From assembly GCA_964036275.1 (NCBI GenBank), contig OZ038434.1, positions 828,560 to 892,559 of the forward strand: 64,000 nt of DNA, read 5' to 3'. Numbering within the stretch: the first letter of the stretch is position 1; every line of letters begins with the position of its first letter. Origin of the DNA: Litoditis marina (Eukaryota > Nematoda > Chromadorea > Rhabditida > Rhabditidae). The notes beneath the pieces are model-generated. The model was not told where the DNA came from. It searched no databases and saw only the letters and a list, made by a program, of their open reading frames with translations. This document shows positions 1 through 10,400 of the stretch, in pieces. Made by a program: the position numbers and the translations under genes.

Positions 1-1675
1 TCTGTGTGGTTTTGTTTTCATAAAGAAGAAATGCTGTCCTTTATGGGTTCTCGTGAATACTATGACTGACTTGATCAGGGGTTGCTAAGTTGCTAGCTCC
101 TTCATTTCAGAATGAGATGGTTCGTTTTCGTTTTGATAATCCTCTTGGACACATGATAGCTAACTGAGTGGCAATCCAGTTACGTTTCTGGTGCCTCATA
201 TTATTATTTCACTGGGAAAATACGATCTGTGGTAGGGTATTTATGATATGTATGCCAGGGAGCAGTTCACTTACTGACTTACATGAATTCATCACTAACA
301 GTTATTAGCAATGAAAAACATGTGAGTCATTAGATAGAAGGGAAACAATTGTTGATGTAAGCAGCAATGGTATAGTTTTCGAAACAGCAAAGTGATTGCT
401 CGAATCCGCTCCAACAGTACGCAGTTTTCGATCCTTCCCATTCATTGTACTTTTTATCGGTTCCCGCAGAGTTGAACATCTTCCGGCAAACTTGCGTGGA
501 TCTTTCCCGATTTCGGATAATTATATTTGAATCTTTGAGGGTTGGTTCACTGACTTTCCATTATGGAAAAAAATGATTGTTTCGATTCTTCAATCAATAT
601 GTTGTGGATATTTGATGATTTTCTTCCCAAAACTGAAATATTGTTTCTAAATATTATTTCTCACCTGCGGGGAATAAGTTGGATATGATGGATGGAAATC
701 GGTTTGAAAAAGTGGTTGACATAAACAGGACATGCTTAATGGTACCATATTGTTGATTAACAGCAATCGAAGGGGATTAAATCTCGAATTCCTGCACACA
801 GTACACATCTCACTTGCAATGTTCTCCATAGCCTTCCTGATGTGATGTTCAGTTCATTTGGGTTGAAGTGGATAGAGATTAAAATAGTCATAGGAGCAAA
901 TAGATTACGGATCCAATGGGCTGGTGGCTCACGATAGAACGACTATTGCCATATCCGTACCAGAACCAATATTTTTGATAATGTGGTCGTCTTCCGGTAA
1001 AACCACAATGCGAACTAACTTCCCATTTCGCCTGCATACCGCAGTTTTCGACTGCGTGACTCCCGTATGCTGGGTACATGGATATATTTTTGGTTGGGGA
1101 TCGAATTTCGCGTCCACTTGAGCAAAATTTTTCAAAGCCAAGAAGAAATATATACATGAATTATTTGCTAGCTAGCGTCTTACCAGGTTATTAAACCTAC
1201 CAGGTTGTCAAATCCTGGGTTTCACCAATTTCAGTACAGAAATCAATATTCTGCCACTGCTATTATATAGCTCAACTAATGACTTATTCTGGCTCTATCT
1301 GGTTCAACGTATAATTACCATAACTTAATGGAATAAGATGGATTGGCGGCTGAGTAGCTAATTCGGCCGATGCACCATGTTCGACAGTCAAGTGGGAGCT
1401 GCCTATTATTCTACGAAACTATTGCCACGCGGTATTATGTATTAATTCTTAGGGAGAAACATATGGATAACATTAGTAGTAAACTGTAGTTGTAATGGTA
1501 CAGAACAAGTTGTAACAGTAAGTTTATCTCACATGAAGGGTGATGACAGAAGTACGGGTCTGTAGAAGAACACCGGGAGAGAGCGAGTAGACAGAACGAA
1601 TAACATAACAAGAAGTGAATCAGTCTGTTCTAATCAGTCATAACAAGAAGTGAATCAGTCTTATAGCCTAATCGT
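1..1675. other. No gene recognised; left flank of LTR element
   Basis: I see no convincing exon here. Short overlapping ORFs on both strands at about 650-1157 have no family resemblance I can name. The last 75 bases hold a short tandem repeat: a 27-bp unit starting cataacaagaagtgaatcag lies at 1604-1630, is partly repeated at 1639-1661, and recurs intact at 5101-5127 just beyond the LTR element. If the BTBD gene starts further left, this stretch is part of one of its introns. Confidence 0.5.
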
Positions 1676-2024
1676 TGTAACCCTCGTACTCACGAAGTCA
1701 CAACGATTAGGTATTTCAGGCGATACGTTAGCCTTTTGAATATAACACAACAAAACACTAACTATACTAGGTTTATTATGAGTATAAAATAGACAATACA
1801 ATAAAGCCTTGATACCTGACTGGGAGAGAGAAGATAGAGAACTAGCCTAGTAGCCAGACTGCTTACTAGCTAGGAAGAGCTTACAATACCAACCATGCTC
1901 GCTGCTTTGTACACGTAAGCAGACGAGGAAACGTAACACGTTAACAGGGTAGCAGACTTATGCTAATGAGCGTAGACAAGTAATGCCATGAGATGATACG
2001 TGATAATGGTTCACATATCCAACA
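1676..2024 (-). repeat. 3' LTR of the gypsy-like element
   Basis: 349-bp copy of the LTR, read 5' to 3' on the minus strand from TGTTGGATATG to GGGTTACA. It is flanked internally by the polypurine tract at 2025-2037. It appears identical to the copy at 4752-5100. Confidence 0.93.
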
Positions 2025-2161
2025 CCTCCCCTTTTTTAACATAAAACATTGGGGATAAGAATAAGAACGAAACATGAACTAAAGTCACGAAGAGAGACAT
2101 CGAAGACTAAGCTTAGTAGAGCGGCACTGATCTTCAATCTTTGGCACGGACTGATTCTTCT

Positions 2162-4324
2162 TTATCGACACATGGGAACGAGTTCATCTTCTTCTTCTTC
2201 CTTCCTCCACGACAAAATGTATGCTTCCCGCATCTTGTTCACCATCTCGAGAGACAGCTCGCTTGCTGACAACCGGCATTTCTGATATTCCTTCAGAAGT
2301 TGTCCAGCTAATCTTCCTTCTGTGATTTTGGTCTCAGGGTCAACATACTCAGCTACCCAACCAGCCTCAACACATCCCATTCTGAACTTCTCAGATGTAA
2401 ACTGTGAACTCGAACCAGTTACAACAGTTTTTGGGTTTTGTCCAACACTTTTGAACAGTTCCTTCAACGTTCTCATTGTTGACTTCGATCTGATATCTGT
2501 CATCCTTGCAACCACAGGCCACTTCTCTTCCATATCTTCTGCAACAAGATAGGAAGTGCCATTCATTGGTCCAATCACATTGACAGTAACCTTCCGCCAC
2601 ACACTTTTCGGTTTCGTCAAATCATCACTTATGTGTCTCTCCTTCCTAGGACTTGACAACTCCTTGACTGACTGGCATACCCTCCTTGGTGCTGACGTAC
2701 AGTATCCTTTCGTTTCCGCTGACCATGCTGTGCTTACGCCGGAAATTTTCTGCTGTGGAATCACCGGATTTATGGAACTTCCTCGAGCCTTATTCTTTCC
2801 AGAACACTTTTCTCTTTGGAACGTCTCCATAATACCATTTTCTCCATTGATGGTCTGTCCACTATTCTTCTTTGGTGATTCCAAACTTTCTGCTGTGCCA
2901 AGATCTTTCATCTCGCACATGTCCGCCATCTTACTTAAATGATGCGACATTTTCTCGTCTTGTGCTATCCATTCCAAGCCACATAGACTTTCAGCCTTTG
3001 ACACATATGCATATCCTGTTCCATTTGTCGAATTGATCTCGAAGTGACATTTGAGTCGGCCCAATACGACCAAACTGTCTCCCTTGGCATCTACGACTCT
3101 CACTTTCGATCTTTCCAAGTCTGGACTTCCTATACGTTTCCAATCAATCACACTTATCATAGTGATGTCAGAACCCGTATCCAACTGCATTTCCAACTTG
3201 TATCCGTTGACTTGAACAGGCAGATAACGTCGAACCACGTTAACCAGTTTTCTTGGACTATGAGACTCAACTACCACCGAGTTATTCACACGAGTTCTCA
3301 CATCCCTCATGTCAGTTCTGAACTTCTTCGAACGTTCACAGAACTCTGGTTTGTGTCCTGAGCCTTTGCATTTACCACAGTTCCACTTCTTGGATTGGCA
3401 CTTGCGCGAGATATGACCACCTTTTCCGCAGTTCCAACACAAAAGTTCGGAATGTCTCGCTGTGTCAATGCTATCTCCGCTGTCGTTCCTTGTTCTGACC
3501 ATATTCACATCTTGTGCTCCTGTTTCAACCATCTTTGCCTCTCGCTTGATGTTGAGCCACAAATCACACTCTTTGTACAGATCATGTAACGTGACAGTCT
3601 TCTGATCAGAGTGTTTACGGTCCAGAAACATGAGAAGTCGCTGTCTGAGTTCCGCATCTCTGTTAGATTTCAATCCATAAATCCATAACAGTGCCTTCAG
3701 ACCATCCTTGTCCAATTCCTGGAGCTTCGCCTTCTCACACTGCTCATTCACGCGGCCAGTGTACTCCATGTAGTCTTCCGTGTCCTTCTTCTCTATTTTG
3801 AGACAATGATATCGTGTCGAAAACACTGATGTTTTCACATCAAACATCTCCTTCAAAATCTTGATAGTATCGTCAAAGGTTACATCTGCGGATGTACTTG
3901 GTAAGATCTGCCTCGTATAGCGATCAAACACCTCATTCGAAAGTTTTCCGACCAATAGTCTAACCTTAGACTTGTCATCCAACCTTTCTCCATCCACAGT
4001 CAACACTTCTCCATAACGCTCGTACCATCTTGAGAACGTTTGATCACACTCCGGATCGAAATTGAAGACTGCTAATCTCCCACTGAGATCAGCCATCAAC
4101 CTAGTTGTTCCTGATACAACTGGTAATGAAGATACACTGCCTGGTTCTGTCCTCCTCTCCAGCAGTATGTCTTCCAACAACTGCATTCGTTTCTCCTGTT
4201 GCTTGAATTGTTCCTCCTGTCTTTCCTCTTGACGTTTGAGCTGTTCTTGTTGCCCTTGCAACAACTTTAACAACAACTCCTGCATACTGTTCTCCTCCTT
4301 TGTGTCTTCCTTTGTCTTAGTCAT
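2162..4324 (-). CDS. Gag-protease-integrase-remnant polyprotein of LTR element
   Basis: A single open frame of 720 codons from the first ATG (4324); the frame stays open 11 codons further up without an ATG. In order: a Gln/Glu-rich coiled-coil N-terminus (about 15-60); a gypsy-type Gag core (about 80-260); two CX2CX4HX4C zinc knuckles (about 296-329); an aspartic protease with LDTGSD (about 381-386); then a region resembling the retroviral-type integrase core (about 575-680: VIGP, QFTSEKF). The segment between protease and integrase, normally reverse transcriptase and RNase H, is missing and the join is in frame. The positions where the integrase acidic residues are expected read N, G and no clear E, so it is probably inactive. 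The ORF is uninterrupted despite this, which suggests recent expression or youth. Confidence 0.85.
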   Translation of the reverse strand: MTKTKEDTKEENSMQELLLKLLQGQQEQLKRQEERQEEQFKQQEKRMQLLEDILLERRTEPGSVSSLPVVSGTTRLMADLSGRLAVFNFDPECDQTFSRWYERYGEVLTVDGERLDDKSKVRLLVGKLSNEVFDRYTRQILPSTSADVTFDDTIKILKEMFDVKTSVFSTRYHCLKIEKKDTEDYMEYTGRVNEQCEKAKLQELDKDGLKALLWIYGLKSNRDAELRQRLLMFLDRKHSDQKTVTLHDLYKECDLWLNIKREAKMVETGAQDVNMVRTRNDSGDSIDTARHSELLCWNCGKGGHISRKCQSKKWNCGKCKGSGHKPEFCERSKKFRTDMRDVRTRVNNSVVVESHSPRKLVNVVRRYLPVQVNGYKLEMQLDTGSDITMISVIDWKRIGSPDLERSKVRVVDAKGDSLVVLGRLKCHFEINSTNGTGYAYVSKAESLCGLEWIAQDEKMSHHLSKMADMCEMKDLGTAESLESPKKNSGQTINGENGIMETFQREKCSGKNKARGSSINPVIPQQKISGVSTAWSAETKGYCTSAPRRVCQSVKELSSPRKERHISDDLTKPKSVWRKVTVNVIGPMNGTSYLVAEDMEEKWPVVARMTDIRSKSTMRTLKELFKSVGQNPKTVVTGSSSQFTSEKFRMGCVEAGWVAEYVDPETKITEGRLAGQLLKEYQKCRLSASELSLEMVNKMREAYILSWRKEEEEDELVPMCR

Positions 4325-4751
4325 AGTGTTGTTTGATTGATCACCGATCCAAATCACAACAATTCACTATTACTCCAAATGCAAATTTGGGCAGCACTTC
4401 CTCTGTATTCTGCCAATAATTCAACCCGAAAATGAAAATTTGGGCAGCACTTCCCCTAGGAAAATAGCTTTCAACCCAAGAATTCACTCGGTTGCCCTTT
4501 GGCAGATCGGCGACAGTGTCTATGTGACGTTAGCAACGTCAGACAACTTCGCAAAGGTAAATGAAAAGACAGAACACTCCTGTGTTGACCTGTGAGGGTC
4601 TCCGAATTGTTGTATTGACCTGTGAGGGTCTCCGAATCGATTGTACACAGTACAACTATACAACAGTTGAGTGTTCCAGGGGTTTCAAACTTACCAGTAA
4701 CTTACCAGTAAATGCAACGAGAGTTTTGCCTATCCTGATCGCCAATTATGT

Positions 4752-5100
4752 TGTAACCCTCGTACTCACGAAGTCACAACGATTAGGTATTTCAGGCGAT
4801 ACGTTAGCCTTTTGAATATAACACAACAAAACACTAACTATACTAGGTTTATTATGAGTATAAAATAGACAATACAATAAAGCCTTGATACCTGACTGGG
4901 AGAGAGAAGATAGAGAACTAGCCTAGTAGCCAGACTGCTTACTAGCTAGGAAGAGCTTACAATACCAACCATGCTCGCTGCTTTGTACACGTAAGCAGAC
5001 GAGGAAACGTAACACGTTAACAGGGTAGCAGACTTATGCTAATGAGCGTAGACAAGTAATGCCATGAGATGATACGTGATAATGGTTCACATATCCAACA
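4752..5100 (-). repeat. 5' LTR of the gypsy-like element
   Basis: 349-bp LTR at the transcriptional start side of the minus-strand element. The leader between it and the ORF (4325-4751) contains the primer binding site, a roughly 30-bp tandem repeat around cctgtgagggtctccgaat (4588-4640), and a second short repeat, atttgggcagcacttcc (near 4385 and 4437). Confidence 0.93.
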
Positions 5101-5400
5101 CATAACAAGAAGTGAATCAGTCTGTTCAGTCGTCCATTCTTCTTTACACGTTCCAACGTGGTTTCACGCATGCGCACTCTTGTATGCAAATGTCCAAAAG
5201 TGCGAGCAGTTGTTAACAAACGTTTGGCAGAGCCAAACAAGTACGGAGATTTTGTCAACTTGTTGATTCTTCTTTCTCACTGGTTTTCACACTGGGACCG
5301 ATTATGAACCATGGACTGCATTCCGCACCAGCCACAGGATGGGAACTTACCAAACTTACCAAGTTGCTAAATAAAAAAATGAGCTACATCAGATTACTAA
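5101..5400. other. Right flank of LTR element, no gene seen
   Basis: This begins with the 27-bp sequence also present at 1604-1630. The rest is unique AT-rich sequence without a recognisable exon, ending at the LINE fragment. Confidence 0.4.
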
Positions 5401-6125
5401 TTAAAACTTACAAGGCAGTTTTAAAACCTTACATAGATCAGTTTCTAGTAGACGTTTCTTGAATACTTTCGAGGACTTCGCTTTCAAAATTATTGAACTA
5501 TGTGAAGACAGCATATTGAACCATCTCGAAGTCCGTAAAGAAAAGGAATAATAACGACTATTCACTTTGGTATTTTCAACATAGAAACAGTGACTACCTC
5601 TTCTACCATTGTGTAATCGATGGCGATAAAAAGAAGTGAACCTCAGAATACACTCGCCTTTGATAATTTTGAAAGCAAGCACAAGATCTAGAATAACTCT
5701 CCTGAATGCTAAACTTTTCATTCCCAACTCTTTGCACCTATTCTGATAGGAAGGCAGACTCATGGGATAGTCACCTTTGGGAAAACACCTGTAATAGACC
5801 GCTCTGGTGAAAAATTCTTGAACTTTCTCAATTTTCTTCGATTCCAAAATAAGAAAAGGACTCCAAACTTGTGATCCAAACTCAAGAATCGGTAGAACAT
5901 AAGTTTGATAGCAACGTACAAGAATTTTGACGTCTTTTACAGTAATGGTGCGCAGAAGAATGGCAAGTTGAGTCATTCCCTTTTTATAACGAATTTCAAT
6001 GTTTCCCCTGTTCACAAGAGTATTAGAAACGGTCACCCCCAAATCCCTGCACTCAACATTTATCAAATCAGAACCGATAAAATATGGAGAGAAAGGGTTA
6101 TTTCTACCCAGATGTACAACATTGC
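5401..6125 (-). pseudogene. LINE reverse transcriptase C-terminal fragment
   Basis: The minus strand is open from the hairpin at 6126 to a stop at 5401. The translation has the pattern of the C-terminal third of non-LTR retrotransposon polymerases of the CR1/Jockey type: an H-L-G turn after a Cys-Asn-Val-Val stretch, DLGVTVSN, then LPILEFGSQVWSP, then an FFTRAVYYRC stretch and a final FKKRLLETDL. The N-terminal endonuclease and the catalytic polymerase domain are missing: just upstream the sequence runs into a GC-rich hairpin and a stop codon, so this is a truncated copy. It lies between the LTR element and the BTBD exons, probably in an intron. Confidence 0.75.
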
Positions 6126-6152
6126 ATCGTGCGCAGCGCGGAGCGCTGCGCA
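6126..6152 (+). repeat. GC-rich hairpin end of a dispersed element
   Basis: The sequence starts ATCGTGCGCAGCGCGGAGCG and is a near-perfect inverted repeat of GCGCAGCGC, followed by agattagtttttgttc. The same end occurs at 8942 and 17434 on this strand and at 53771-53784 reversed. Here it abuts the broken end of the LINE fragment, so it marks the edge of an inserted sequence. The other end of this copy was not located. Confidence 0.6.
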
Positions 6153-6893
6153 GATTAGTTTTTGTTCAAAGGTCTGCAGACATTACAAAACAGATTATTA
6201 CAATTTTCTTCAAAGTACGTCGACCATTTTCTTAGATTTTTGCATGAATCACTGAAGGGCAACACGTCTACAAGATACCAAGTTCACTTTCCATGTAGTT
6301 ATTTATTGAGAGGAGTTAGAGGGCCCAACGTCTCGCAGAAATGGCTTCCGTGCGGGGCGGCGGCGCCGGCGACAAAAGTGTCCGCCTCCTCAAATCTCGG
6401 CATAGTTTCGCACAAAATTAACTTATTCCCAAAATTTTTACATTATTGAAAAGCTCTAAAAAAGTTGAGATATACGTATTTTCCAGGTATGTCTGAAATT
6501 TGAATATTACGTGTGGGAGAGCCGAAAATGGTCTCGCAAAAAATCATGGATAGACCGGTTTCGTGAAAATAAAAATGAAAGAAGAGTTTAACGTGTAGTA
6601 GGAATCATTTTTCCAATGGAGATCTCATGACAGGCGGGTACAGCTTGGTTTTCATTCCTATTCACATGTCTGAATGGCGGATTGGATAAAAGCTCTATTT
6701 ACGCACGGCGAACGGAGGTTCGATTCCTGCCTGGAGCACAAAATTTGCTATCACTTGAACGAGGTTACAACTACACAAAACGTTCTGAACTACGACGCGT
6801 TTTAACATAAAATTCCTTGTTTAGATTGTTGTTCAAAAATATCATTTTTATCAAAAATGACCGTTACTTCGTAACCATAGAAAAAGAGTTCAA
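6153..6893. other. Non-coding stretch with a tRNA-derived relic
   Basis: No exon is seen. A GC-rich patch at about 6355-6372 (gcggggcggcggcgccgg) stands out from the AT-rich surroundings. A tRNA-like sequence is at 6669-6740 (separate entry). Confidence 0.4.
6669..6740 (+). repeat. tRNA-derived relic (A and B boxes)
   Basis: An A-box-like TGGCGGATTGG is followed about 40 bases later by a good B box, GGTTCGATTCC. A loop reading TTACGCA would give an ACG (Arg) anticodon, but the stems do not fold cleanly. It is a tRNA pseudogene or SINE head rather than a functional tRNA gene. Confidence 0.4.
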
Positions 6894-7220
6894 TTAGTAT
6901 AAAAAACGAGTGTATAGAAAGTAAAGATTAGTTTTGGATAAACATGTACAAGAAATATAAAAGAAGTCCAATAAAAATATTTTGAGGAAAATGCTAATCT
7001 CGCTTCTCTTGAAAACAACGGAGTATAAGCTAGATTATTGTGAGTCGCAGTCAGAAGTTTTCTTCCGGTAGCAAAAAACTCGGTATCCTTTTTTTGAATT
7101 CTCAAACCGAGCGAGATTAGACTTTTCCTCAAAATATTTTTATTGGACTTCTTTTATATTTCTTGTACATGTTTATCCAAAACTAATCTTTACTTTCTAT
7201 ACACTCGTTTTTTATACTAA
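6894..7220. mobile_element. MITE with about 130-bp terminal inverted repeats
   Basis: It starts TTAGTATAAAAAACGAG and ends CTCGTTTTTTATACTAA. The arms match for about 130 bp around a centre near 7030-7090. The same terminal sequence bounds the element at 52436-53010, so this is a family. No ORF of a transposase is present, so it is non-autonomous. Confidence 0.8.
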
Positions 7221-7406
7221 TTTGTCTACTGCCAATGTCAATTGCCAGCTCTTCACCCATAGTGGTGCGATTGTAAGGTTTACTCCCAACTTAATCAAAC
7301 TTCCACTTCTCATACCCAGTAGTGGTGTTGTCATATTGCCGGTGTTGTTTTTGATTTATATAATTTAGTTTTCTGTAGTTATTATAAAAACTAATTTAAT
7401 TGACAG

Positions 7407-10400
7407 GCTCGACTTTTCGACGAACCTCAGTTGGAGCAATTGTGCCTGGAGATCATTGACAAAAACACACATGAAGCCCTCAGTGGGGAAGGTGGGTCAT
7501 CTGTATAAACTTTTTGTCCTAATATTTCATATAGAATCAATTGAGATATCACGAATCAACTGACAAGGTAGCTGCTTACAACCTTTCGTGTGTTTGGTCG
7601 TTTTTGAAAAAAGATTTGCATTCAGTAGGATATTTCCTCTCCGTTTCAAAAACGGCACCTTCTCTCACTCTACTCTCTGTTATTCCATTACCTACTTCTG
7701 ATTGTGTGTAGGTTCCAGGATTCTATGAGATAGACCTGACCACATTGTGTCTTGTGCTTGCAAGGGATACGCTTCGAGTGAGAGAAGGACCTCTCTTCAT
7801 GGTCGGTTATTTTAGAGGTCTTCCCTCTCGTAAGTCTTTGTTTCATAGAAACTTGTGTTGTGTGCAATCTTGAATAGGCAATGGTTGTTCTCTAGGTTTG
7901 GAGATTTACTGATAATGTGGACCAGTTCCAAAATAAGTAGAAACGAATCTTTGTCAGTTGATTGCATCATATATATAGAAAGAGAGATAGAATGAGTAGT
8001 TGTTAAGAAATATGAGTGGGAAAGTAAATAAAACTTGGAAACCACATGCGTTTTGTTGTTCCGTTTCAGTCGGTAGTTGGCTGGGCGTCGGAAGAGTGTG
8101 GTCGACGTGGTCTGGAGGACTCTCCAGAATCGAAGAGAACTGTTCTCGGATCCGCTCTCCAACTCATCAGATTCCCCCTCATGACTGTGGAGGAGTTCGC
8201 ACAGACTGCCGGTTCGTCCATTGTTCAGACCATCACATCACGAAGATCTAACTATAGAAAAACCCTCTTTTTCAATATTTTGTTTTTTGTCCGAATAGCC
8301 AGAAATTTTTGGCTATCCGTACAAAAAATTATCACCGTTGAGTTATTTTTTATCTATGAAAAAATCGGCTTGCGTTGTGTGGAACTCCGTGTAAAGTTTT
8401 GCTGATTTCTCACCGGATTCCAGCTCAATCTTGCCTGCTGACGGATCGGGAAATTGTGAATTTGTTCCTATATTTCACTGTGAATCCAAAACCATCTACG
8501 AATTTCAACGACAGGTTGGAATGCATTTTTAGTTTCCCAAGATTTCTCTTTTTCTCCAAGATTACAACTCTCGAGTATGAGCATTTCGGATAGGGAAGAG
8601 AGAGATTATCTGATGATAATTCATTCTATGAGCGACATACTCCCTCAAGTATATTTCTGTGCAATAATTGGAATAATGCGTGTAGCTTTATGATTATACA
8701 ATTTCCACTACTCACATGTATTCACCATTCACGTGCTTTTTGTTTTCGCTCCATCCGTAATGTTCTAGACCCCGATGTGCGATAGCCGGAAAAGAGTTGG
8801 TTGTCGGTAGATTTCAACGAAACGAAGTTAGATGGGGCTATAGTGGAATGCCCGACAGAATCAAGTAGGTACACTTTGATTCAATTACCGAGGAATACAG
8901 GTGTCTTCTTATGTTGCGATTCTTATTTCGACTATTCTATCATCGCGCGCAGCGCGAAGCGCTGCGTGTGAGTTGTGTTTGGTTTGGCCATTGCGCACCC
9001 ATTTTCAGCTTTCAAACCACAAAAGTCATCAAATAACACATTTTTTTTTGAAATTTAACCGGAGAGAGAGCTAGAGATCTATTATATACATGTTGTGTGA
9101 AAAAATTAGAGAAATCGGTCGAGTTTGAAAAAAGTTATGCTGTCGTGTCGTTATGAAAATTTCCGTTGTCCCTCGTCGCTCATCCCTCGTCCAATGTCCG
9201 CATAGAAATTTTTTTAACTACTGGGCCGATTCGGCTTTAATTTGGCACACATGTGTAAACCCTAAGGTTAGCGCGGCCTCAAAAGTTTGCTGATATCACG
9301 TTTCGTTTAACGCTTGGCGCTGGCGCCAAAAGCTGGAAGATATGTGTTCCAATCAGTTAAAATGTTCGAAATTTCGCACAGATTGTCGCGTACGCGATAG
9401 GGAGTATTTTGTGATTGTGTCAACAACGCGCGCTGGCGCAAAGTGAGTGCGCCTTCTCTTGACGCACGTCCAATTTGGCTGCGTATCTTTTCTTTTACGT
9501 CTATGCAATTGGCCTAAAATCTTTAGGTTGGTACCTTTTCTGTCATGTGAGTATGTAGCAACGAAAACGTGAAGGAATGATGCAAATGTGAATGTGTAAT
9601 GACCCAGATTTTTCACAAAGCTCAGATTTTCATGTAATAGGTGGAAAGTTAAAATTTAAGAGGTCAATTGGCGCCAAAAAAATTGAAAATCAGGATCACA
9701 CCGTCTGAGAACTACTAACTTCGCCCATTAAGCAGGATGTTTGATAGGCACCAATTTTCGATATTCATTCTGATTGTACTAGTCATACACCAGCAAGGTT
9801 GTCCGAAAAGTCATAAAAATTCGAAAAACGGACCACTTTTCAGCCGAAAACATGAAAATCGGTCTACCTTTGATGAAAAATTATAAATTTTCACGTTTTC
9901 ACATCTGAAAACGGCTTACTTTTTGTCGCTTAGTCAGACCTTACTGGTGTATGGTACTAGTACAACCAGCAAAAAAAGAACAATTAGTAAAAAGTGGGGG
10001 ACCAGGAAGTGTGTGAGTTCTGTTCGGTTTCACCGTTTTCAGCAAAAAGTGAACAATACGAGGTTGGGAGTGTGCAACAAAAATAGAACAATACATAGTT
10101 TGCACAACGGTTCACAAAAAAACGTTTATTACACAAATCATGATTTTAGCGTGAGTGTATGAGAGGTGTAACGTACGTACGTTGTGAACCGTTGTGCAAA
10201 CCTATGTATTGTTCTATTTTTGTTGCACACTCCAACCTCGTATTGTTCACTTTTTGCTGAAAACGGTGAAACCGAACAGAACTCACACACTTCCTGGTCC
10301 CCCCCCCCCCCATTTTACTAATTTGTTCTGGTTTTGGAAATAGAGATGATAAGATCCGTCTATGGAGTTTAATACTGGATACTTCTCAAGTTCATGACAA

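Larger units (their letters stand above)
1676..5100 (-). mobile_element. Non-autonomous Ty3/gypsy-like LTR retrotransposon (3.4 kb)
   Basis: Two 349-bp direct repeats (1676-2024 and 4752-5100) look identical base for base and carry TG..CA ends. On the minus strand the 5' LTR is 4752-5100. Seven bases further in, a primer-binding-site-like TGGCGATCAGGATAGG (4729-4744) starts with the TGG expected to pair with a tRNA CCA end. A polypurine tract, AAAAAAGGGGAGG on the minus strand (2025-2037), abuts the 3' LTR. One long ORF lies between. Reverse transcriptase and RNase H are absent, so movement would need enzymes from a full-length relative. Identical LTRs imply a recent insertion. No matching 4-6 bp target duplication is seen (left atcgt, right cataa). 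Confidence 0.92.

Noticed and set aside
888..1157. Overlapping 65-89 codon ORFs on both strands
   Set aside because: Three frames are open at once, with no family resemblance, splice context or codon bias that favours one.
1676..5100. Endogenous retrovirus
   Set aside because: No envelope-like ORF is present. Gag type, zinc knuckles and protease fit a Ty3/gypsy retrotransposon derivative.
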